This document shows, one piece after another, positions 18,771-25,272 of a stretch of 25,272 nt of DNA. Source of the DNA: Smittium culicis (Eukaryota > Kickxellomycota > Harpellomycetes > Harpellales > Legeriomycetaceae). Below the pieces are notes generated by a model. It did not search any database. It was not told the origin of the DNA and saw only the letters and a list, made by a program, of their open reading frames with translations. The stretch's first letter is position 1. Each line of letters starts with the position of its first letter. The stretch covers positions 1 through 25,272 of the forward strand of contig LSSN01006093.1 of the NCBI GenBank assembly GCA_001970855.1, in the 5' to 3' direction. A program made the translations under genes and the position numbers.

Positions 18771-21418
18771 AATTTATAGTCTTTATAAATTCGACTAAAC
18801 TAATTACTGTATATAAGTTTAATTTATTCAGATGAGAAAATATATGTAGATGAAATAATCTTTAAGTATAAGTTGAAATGTAACTTATTTTTTTTAAAAA
18901 AAAAGAACCACACCAATCATAATTAAAAAATAATTATTTAAAGAAAAAGTATATCAAGATTATAATAGGTAATTGATGCTTTCAAATAATAATATATATC
19001 TTTTCTTGCTATACTATTTTAATTTAAATTATATCAAATACTGCTACTCACTATTAAAAAAATATAATTAATATTAAAAGTATTAATTTTTATACTATAA
19101 AAAATTATCAAAAAACAAAGTTACCTAATAGAGCTATCATCTTGCTCTCAATGAATTCGAAAAAATCATGAGTACGATAAAATTTTGTATCCATATATAA
19201 TGAATTCATTTTAGTACCACGCTTTCAGCTTTTTATATTCGATGATTTTCTTTGATAAAATATGGGATTCGTAGTAATAATTCTGTTTGAATTATATAAA
19301 ATCGATGTTTTCGGTATACTTTGGATATAAATTTAAACATTAGGTTTTATTTTTAAATATACAAAATCCTTTAATTCTTAATTTATATTTTTTCAATGGA
19401 TAATTAATTTATTATATATTTAAGATATTAAGACATATTTGTACAGATACAAACTTGCCATTTTTACTACAATTTTGCATATTCACTTTATATGAACAAA
19501 GGTAAATTATGATTCAAAAATATTTTTTATTGAAGACATTTAAATAGCCAATATATATATATATGGGTTATAGAGCTAATAGTATAGCCATTTTTTTAAT
19601 ATAAAGCTGGATATATTTATGATACTCATAAGTAGTAATATATTCTGTTTTTATATTTTTTAGCTTTTAGATTTGTTGAAGAGAGTTCATGATCATTTAG
19701 TTTCGCCAAAGATATTATTTTAATTATAAAAAATGTTATAATAACGAGTTATCGCCGTGGCATTTGATTGTTGGAAGCGTAATATCTATTTATTTGAGTT
19801 GAATTTTAGCCAAAATTTAATTTTTTTTAATACTATTCTTAAAAAGCCGCCATTTTTATGATATGATGGTCATCGTAAGTAATGATATTTTTTTAGTAGA
19901 CTTTTTATAATATATTTACGATATATCTTTATAATTTTACCTTAATTATTTAACTTTATATAGAAGTTTTTTTTATTGTTTTTCTTATATTCCTACGTGT
20001 ATACCCCCAAATTTGCAAATATATTTATGTGTTTATACTTGTGGAGGCGATGAAATTACCAGGCGTTTTTCATACTATTCTGATATATATTCAAAATGAT
20101 GGATATATTAGATTCAAAAAATAAGTTGCCTATAATTCGTATAGATCTTTAGAAAAGAAAAAAAATATCAACCCCCATTTAAAATAAAATTGACTACTAT
20201 AATGGAATTAAAACATATTTACGTTAAATTTTCATAAAGTAACTTGCAGCTAATCTAAATTTCAAATTAACAAGAAAGAAATGGTGCAAAAATCAATCAT
20301 ATTAAGCCCAACAGAATGATACAAATTAATGATATAAGTGTATCGAATATAACCAGAAAACTTTGAATGAAAACCCAATTTTATTTAAATTTGTTTATAT
20401 AAAAATTACAATTTGTAGCTTTGAATTTTTTAAACTTTAGGTTTGAAATCAGCTTGATAGGCTAAATAAGATAAAACTTGATTAAATGCCTATAATACAA
20501 AGCCATCAACATCATTTCCAATAATGGTGAAAAAAAATGATATTAAATATTTGATTGATGGCTAGTTTCATCTGGATTGTCTTAATGTAACTCGTAAGGG
20601 TGATTGCGATGCGATTTACATCATTAAGAGAGAATTCGAGGACAGCGATTATCGAGGATTTAAAGAATATAATTAATAGTGTATACGTTATTCCCATCAG
20701 ATATATAGATATCTAAAGGATGAGTACTGATAAGCTTATTAAAACATTGGTACTAATTGAATATTGAAACTAAATTGAGCATCTGTGACTCTTCAGTATA
20801 AATAAAAAATAGCTATTTTGATATTACTCTCAAATACAGAAAACTCGATAAACCTTTTGCAGGTGGATAAATGTGGATGATTGATATATTCAATGCGGGA
20901 GAAAGGCAATTAAGAGGGAGGTGGGGGAAATAATGGTTGAGGCAACTTGTATGGGCCGATATATATGCGTAGCTGGGGAAAAGAACCAAATAGAGTTTTA
21001 TTGGTATGATCTGGGTTTGAAGTAAATCAGTGACGATAGAAGAAGAGGCTAAAAAAAAAAGTAAACAAAATGATCGAATCAGGGGGAGTATAAACAAAAT
21101 AAACAAACATAAAGAAGACTGAAAAAAAAAAAAAAAAAATTAGCTGCGCTTAGTATTGAGCAAGGGATTAAAAAATAAAATTAAAAGAAAAAAAAAGGTT
21201 AAAGGACCGCAGAATTTTAAACGTAAATACAAACTGAAAAGGTAAAAGATATAAATTAAGAAATCTTATTAAAATTTCAAATCTATAATTATCAGATTAA
21301 TAATTAAGAATTCCTTTTGACTTTTTATTGTTTTTATTTTTATTTTGCCCGATTCACATCAAAGATCAGCTCTTTAAAACAAAAAGAACAAGAACAAGCT
21401 AAACTAATATAGATAGAG
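18771..21418. other. Long intergenic region upstream of RPA3
   Basis: This is very AT-rich up to about 20470. From 20470 complexity rises. An ATG frame of 61 codons on the minus strand (20697-20512) resembles no known family. A 97-codon minus frame ending at 20813 has no ATG. G-runs occur on the plus strand at 20897-20927 and near 21081, and an A18 run follows at 21122-21139. The last 100 bp (pyrimidine-rich, then AAG/CAA-rich) are the likely RPA3 promoter and leader. Confidence 0.5.
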
Positions 21419-21852
21419 ATGGATAAGCCAACACCGCGAGTGAATTCAGCTTTACTGAGCAAATATGTGGGCAAGACCGTGCGCGTAGTCGGCCGCGTGG
21501 TCGAGCATCAAGGGGACAGTGTTGTGCTGCAGCTGAGCGATGGCAAGCAGTCGCGCGTGAAGCTGAACCAGGACTGCCCGATATCGTCGGAATTCGTCGA
21601 GATTATCGGCAAGATCGAGCAGGACCTCGACATTACCGGGTATTCTAGCATCCCGTTCGGCGACGCTTTCGGTACCATACAATTCACATTTGCTACTACT
21701 ACAACTATTACTCCATCCCCTCTTCTTCGACCTTATTATTTATATGTTTACTTATTGATCTTTTTTTTTTCTTTTCTTAATCTTTCCTAGATTTAGGCGC
21801 TTATGATAAGCTCGTCATCGCAAGCAACAAGTTCCCGCACCTGTTCGTGTAG
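21419..21852 (+). CDS. RPA3: Replication protein A 14-kDa subunit (RPA3-like), one intron
   Basis: Small subunit of the heterotrimeric single-stranded-DNA-binding complex used in replication, repair and recombination in the nucleus. Exon 1 is 21419-21671 from a clear ATG. The intron is 21672-21790 (119 bp, GTACCA..CTAG, with a pyrimidine tract before the acceptor). Exon 2 is 21791-21852. The split codon gives D85 and the product is 104 aa, close to the family size of 105-125. The single OB-fold is visible: PRVNSALLSKYVGKTVRVVGRV (about 6-27) is the first strand region. VVLQLSDGKQSRVKL and EFVEIIGKI follow, and the C-terminal FDLGAYDKLVIASNKFP matches the family's PFDLGLYN..FP helix used in trimer assembly. 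Without splicing the frame would run into a Thr/Phe-rich tail and lose this helix. Codons are very GC-rich for this locus. Confidence 0.9.
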
Positions 21853-22615
21853 ATACGAAAAGCTTTTTTTCCTCTTACCGTATCCACCAACAAAATATAT
21901 TTACAATCTCGCTAATTCCCATCCTTTTTTTTTTTATCGAGATGAGTTTGTGGGGCTGGGGATTTGATTTTTTTTTTTTTTTTATCTGACCAAAACGTAC
22001 CTTACCAACCACTCAATACTAAAATTTATCTCAGATAATTAAATGAGACAAAAAATAAAAATTTACTTTTTTTTGTATGATATGGTACAAGCTTTAATAT
22101 TTAACAACAAACAGCCTTCCTATTTTTTTTTTATATGTGTACTGGAGGAAAATAAAAGTAATACTGAAATTGGATAAATGTTGTTACTAAGATACTCATT
22201 ATTTAATTGATTATTTTATTTGGCAGTCAAAAACACATGTTCGATCAAGTATATATATAACAAGCATATCGACATTAGAATTGAGTCCAAAATACTGCGC
22301 TATGAACATAACGAATCTTTTTTTTTTTTAAATTTTATAAAATTTTCGGGATGGGTGACTGGATATGGGAGGGCGGGGAGGGGAGGGAAGTAACGGGAGT
22401 TGAAATTTGCTTTGCTGGATAAAGACCGAATGTCGAATATACTCTTAGTTAAATAACACATTATTATTATATATTTTTTTTGATAGTTATAGCGGTAAAA
22501 AGTGGTAAAAATTATAAATATGTAAAATAAGATCCATTCCCTCGTCTAGTAAATCATGTCTAAATGCGCTGGAAATTTTTTTTAAAAATAAAAATTGATA
22601 CAGATAAATTCCGGT
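21853..22615. other. Spacer between convergent RPA3-like and Elongin-B-like genes
   Basis: This holds T-rich 3'-flanking sequence with several T runs, then a single G-rich island (22349-22402, listed separately). The two genes converge on it, so it should contain both 3' UTRs and polyadenylation sites. No gene is seen in it. Confidence 0.6.
22367..22387 (+). other. Canonical G-quadruplex motif between convergent genes
   Basis: Five G-runs of 3, 3, 4, 4 and 3 bases are separated by single A or C bases within 21 bp. This satisfies the four-run, short-loop G-quadruplex pattern with one run to spare. It sits in otherwise strongly AT-rich DNA. Structure formation itself is inferred. Confidence 0.75.
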
Positions 22616-23157
22616 TCAGAATTCTTGCTTGCTGGGCTTCTCATCAAAACCTACACATATTACATCGCAAATATGACGGTGTTGCATCGTTCAGTAGCAA
22701 CAAAGAAAAACGGGAAACAAAGAAAAAAGTTAGTAAGAAATGTAATCAATTTACAAGTTCCATCACATAAAGAAAAAAGAAATTAGAGGGGGGTGGGGAT
22801 AGAGAAAAATCAATTACCGTCAAAGGAGAGAGTCATGTACAGCTCGTCGTTGTCGCTGAATGTGGACAGGGGAACGGTATCCACGACCTCAACGAAATCG
22901 CCGTTGTCGGTATCAGCCATTTCGTTTGCGGCTGATTCTTTGATGCTTGCGTAGCGCGGACTGCTCTTGCCCACAAACAGCGACACCTGCGCCGCCTGTA
23001 CCTGGTCCATATCCGTGCCAACCAGCAGCGCATCATTACCATCAGCCCCAAGATCGGCGAGCAGAGACTGTTTCAGCTCCAATACTGTCAGCGCAGAATC
23101 GATACGCACGAAATGGAAATTGTTCATGCGGACTACCACCAGGCATACCGTATCCAT
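22616..23157 (-). CDS. Small ubiquitin-like protein, possibly Elongin-B-like
   Basis: A clean ATG at 23157 begins MDTVCLVVVRMNNFHFVRIDSA, then TVLELKQSL. The layout recalls the N-terminal ubiquitin-like fold of Elongin B: two beta strands, then a helix starting TVxELK. Without splicing, the frame ends at 22810 after SFDGN (115 aa). A better ending splices GTAATT (22817) to TAG (22651), a 167-bp intron with a CTGAAC branch-like site. Exon 2 (22650-22616) then adds FDEKPSKQEF and a stop, for 124 aa against about 118 in animal Elongin B. In that family the protein pairs with Elongin C in elongation-factor and cullin-ligase adaptor complexes. The middle (residues 65-95, acidic) does not resemble animal Elongin B, so the family call is tentative. 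Codons are GC-rich as in the RPA3-like gene. Confidence 0.6.
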
Positions 23158-23758
23158 TATTTGATATATATATCCTTTTCTTTTTTTGTGTGAGTGGATG
23201 AGCGGGTTTTGCTTGTTGCGAAATGTTCACTTGTAAAAAATCAATAAAAAAAAAGAGAAAGATATTGTTCTCGTCTAGATAGAAGGGTAATTTATAAGAA
23301 AGAAAAAGGATTTAATCGTTAAAGTTTTGTATTAGAGTAAGATTTATTTCTTGTTTTATTTTTTTTTTTTTTTAGTTGCTGCGCAAAAATTAAATGTATT
23401 ATCAAATAACAAAAAATTATATTGTAAAAAAAAAAAAAAAATATTAGGGGCAGAATTTCGAGCAAATAAAAGTATGAATGAATAAATTAAGATTTATGAA
23501 ATATATTATAAATGGTAGATTAAATAAAAAAAAAGTCAAACATGATGGCTTGGAAATAAGGAATTTATTAATAATATATAATGATATTTTTTTGTGCAAA
23601 AAGAAGCTGTAAGTGTAGGAAGATAAAGTAACGGGAAAAAAAGGGGGGGGGTAGGGGAGAATGAAGTTATGTATAGTATAGAAGAGGAAAAAGGCATAAA
23701 AAAAAAGAAAAAGTGATGTTGATGGTGATGTAAATGTTGATGAAAGCGGAGGGAGTGA
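23158..23758. other. Spacer between DNAJC3-like 3' end and Elongin-B-like promoter
   Basis: Both flanking genes are on the minus strand, so 23158 to about 23400 is the promoter side of the small gene and about 23550-23758 is the 3' UTR of the co-chaperone gene. The latter contains a run of nine G (23643-23651) followed by another G4 run. Poly(A) and poly(T) runs are at about 23361-23375 and 23427-23441. The minus frame within 23536-24072 is a shadow of the co-chaperone gene and is not called. Confidence 0.6.
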
Positions 23759-25272
23759 TTAAAAGTGGAATTCAAAAGGCATTCCACCGCCACGACCACC
23801 GCCGAAATCGAATCTAAAGTTGGAACCACCGCGTTTTTGGCCACCACCGGCATGACCGTGGCCGAAATCGAATGGGAAGCCACCACCGCCTCCGGGGAAA
23901 CCTCCTCCAGGGAAGCCATGGAAACCGCCACCAGGGAAGCCGTGATCTTGGCCGCTAGTTGGGTCGTTGGGGTCGTGGCCGTTGTCGTAGCTTGCGCGTT
24001 TAGATGGGTCTTTGAGGACTTCATAGGCGAGGTTGAGTTCGGCCATTTTATCTTCGGCCTTCTTTTTATCATCGCCGGCGAATCTGTCGGGGTGATTTTT
24101 AGCGGCGAGTTTTCTGAATTGTTTTTTGATTTCGGGTTGGGAGGCGTCGCGCTTGACGTTGAGGATTTTGTAGTAGTCTTTGCGGCTAGCGATTTTGAGT
24201 TTTTGTTTGATTTCGTTGGAGAGTCTGTTGGCTTGGCGTTTGAGGTTTCTGAGCAAGTCGTCGTTGACAGAGGAGCCAGAGGAGACTTTAGGTTCGTCGT
24301 TGAGGATTTTGTCAGTGGCGGCTTGAGCTTTGTTTAGGAGATTGATGGTATCATCAGAGTCAGAGGAGTCTTCAGCAATACCGACTCTAGATTTAGCGAT
24401 GTTGAGGTGGATTTCGGGGTCGTTTCCGTTGTATTCGATGGCAGTTTCGCAGAACGATTCGGCTTGTTTGAACTTTTTCATGCGGGTTAAAGATTCGCAG
24501 CCGATTTTCATGAGGGCGGACAATATGTTGTTTTGTTTGTAAGTGAGGTTGATGTTGAGTTGGTCTTTAAGCTCGTCGGTTTGTTTTTTGAACAAGTTGA
24601 TGAGGTCGCCATCAGCTTCGTTGTTTAGAGTTTTGAAGGCGGAGTTGAATTTGTTTGAAGAGTAGAAATCGTTGAGTTTAGATAATGGTTTAGAGAGTTT
24701 TCTGATTTTGCGGAATTGGGCGAGACAGACTTTGTTATCGGGGTCAGAGTGGAGGCAGCTCTTGATGGCTTTAGTGGCGTCATCGAGACTGTTTCCGATT
24801 GTTGATGGGGTAGGGGAAGAGAGGATGGATTGGAGTCTGCTGAGGAGGACAAAGTCGTCTTGAGTTTTGGAGAGGGGGAGGGAGTTTTGGACGTTGCCTA
24901 AGTAAACTTTGAGGTCGTTAACAGCCTCGACGAATTTGTTTGCTTTGAGGTAGTAATCAGAGCGCTTTCGTTTGAGGGAGTAATCTCTGGGGACTTTTCT
25001 GAGGAGTTCAGAAATTTGGAGGAGGATACTTTCGATTAGTTTAGAGTCAGGAGTTTTGGAGGAGGAGGAGGAGTCAAGTAGAGACTTTTCTAGGGAATTG
25101 AAGTTAGCGGTCATTTGGGAGATTGAGCTAATGGTTTGGGTGTGTTTTTTGACGATATCGGATACGGCAGAGTCTTCCTTGACGTTTTCCTGGAGTTTGG
25201 AGAGGTAAGAAGCGGCTTCGTCAGTTTCACCGTTTTTGATTAGTAGGTCGGCTAGTTGGTCATAAGCAGAGG
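23759..25272 (-). CDS. DNAJC3: DNAJC3/P58IPK-like TPR and J-domain ER co-chaperone, C-terminal part
   Basis: The frame stays open for 52 codons upstream of the first visible ATG (25114) to the window edge ([24 protein letters not shown]...). That Met is therefore internal, and the N-terminus, including any ER signal peptide, lies outside. TPR-like helical repeats come first; the stretch [21 protein letters not shown] (119-139, counted from that Met) closely parallels animal P58IPK. The J domain is at about 312-378 with [12 protein letters not shown] and the HPD motif at 341-343, which stimulates Hsp70 ATPase. It continues [10 protein letters not shown], as in P58IPK (FDDGEDPLDP). A Gly/Phe-rich tail (391-445) ends FEFHF, like the family's FKFHF end. 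The partner should be the ER Hsp70 BiP, with client binding on the TPRs. The visible 503 residues equal the whole of human DNAJC3, so the full protein is longer. No intron is seen. Confidence 0.88.
   Translation of the reverse strand, partial: SAYDQLADLLIKNGETDEAASYLSKLQENVKEDSAVSDIVKKHTQTISSISQMTANFNSLEKSLLDSSSSSKTPDSKLIESILLQISELLRKVPRDYSLKRKRSDYYLKANKFVEAVNDLKVYLGNVQNSLPLSKTQDDFVLLSRLQSILSSPTPSTIGNSLDDATKAIKSCLHSDPDNKVCLAQFRKIRKLSKPLSKLNDFYSSNKFNSAFKTLNNEADGDLINLFKKQTDELKDQLNINLTYKQNNILSALMKIGCESLTRMKKFKQAESFCETAIEYNGNDPEIHLNIAKSRVGIAEDSSDSDDTINLLNKAQAATDKILNDEPKVSSGSSVNDDLLRNLKRQANRLSNEIKQKLKIASRKDYYKILNVKRDASQPEIKKQFRKLAAKNHPDRFAGDDKKKAEDKMAELNLAYEVLKDPSKRASYDNGHDPNDPTSGQDHGFPGGGFHGFPGGGFPGGGGGFPFDFGHGHAGGGQKRGGSNFRFDFGGGRGGGMPFEFHF

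Noticed and set aside
20512..20697. 61-codon minus-strand frame starting at ATG
   Set aside because: It is short, hydrophobic and Ile-rich as expected by chance in AT-rich DNA, with no homology cue.
20813..21106. 97-codon hydrophobic minus-strand frame
   Set aside because: It has no ATG at all, the composition reflects G-runs and A-rich sequence on the plus strand, and no family is recognised.
22947..23201. 84-codon plus-strand frame
   Set aside because: It is antisense to the Elongin-B-like gene; a high-GC shadow.
23765..24337. 190-codon plus-strand frame
   Set aside because: It is antisense to the J-domain and Gly-rich tail of the co-chaperone; its Val/Glu/Phe-rich composition is the mirror of Gly/Lys/Asp codons.

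Overview
The window looks like nuclear DNA from a fungus. It is very AT-rich with long gene-free stretches, genes carry short introns (85-167 bp) with GT..AG ends, and it holds a spliced fungal-type cytochrome P450 plus decayed retroelements of the DIRS (tyrosine-recombinase) and non-LTR classes. An early-diverging lineage such as the AT-rich Harpellales/Kickxellomycotina is my best guess, from the general feel of the retroelement and P450 sequences; nothing here proves it.

Layout. (1) 1-3083: the 5' part of an unrecognised minus-strand gene running off the left edge, then a complete five-exon minus-strand P450 of about 524 aa. (2) 3084-4615: AT-rich spacer with an orphan copy of a DIRS-element end (about 3630-3712) and a tiny poly(T)-bearing insertion flanked by a 17-bp exact direct repeat (3992-4060), which looks like a target-primed retroposition scar. 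(3) 4616-8643: a degenerate DIRS-like retroelement with 28-bp terminal inverted repeats (24/28 identical) and the order gag-like, reverse transcriptase, RNase H, tyrosine recombinase. (4) 8644-14467: desert with a non-LTR retrotransposon fragment (10433-10786), hairpin clusters and a diverged pair of LTR-like blocks (12052-12550). (5) About 14468-18759: a second, more decayed DIRS-like element in the same orientation, containing 29 perfect ATAAA units. (6) 18760-21418: spacer. (7) 21419-25272: a compact gene cluster: RPA3-like replication protein A small subunit (+, one intron), a small ubiquitin-like protein resembling Elongin B (-, probable intron) and a DNAJC3/P58IPK-like TPR-J-domain co-chaperone (-, running off the right edge).

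The genes do not form one pathway. RPA3 serves DNA replication and repair, the Elongin-B-like protein would belong to a transcription-elongation/ubiquitin-ligase adaptor, DNAJC3 is an ER Hsp70 co-chaperone, and the P450 is a membrane-bound monooxygenase. The RPA3-like and Elongin-B-like genes use strikingly GC-rich codons compared with the P450 and the spacers. I found no tRNA, rRNA, CRISPR or obvious novel enzymatic system. The most informative novelty is the retroelement archaeology: matching inverted termini, an orphan end, and the retroposition scar.
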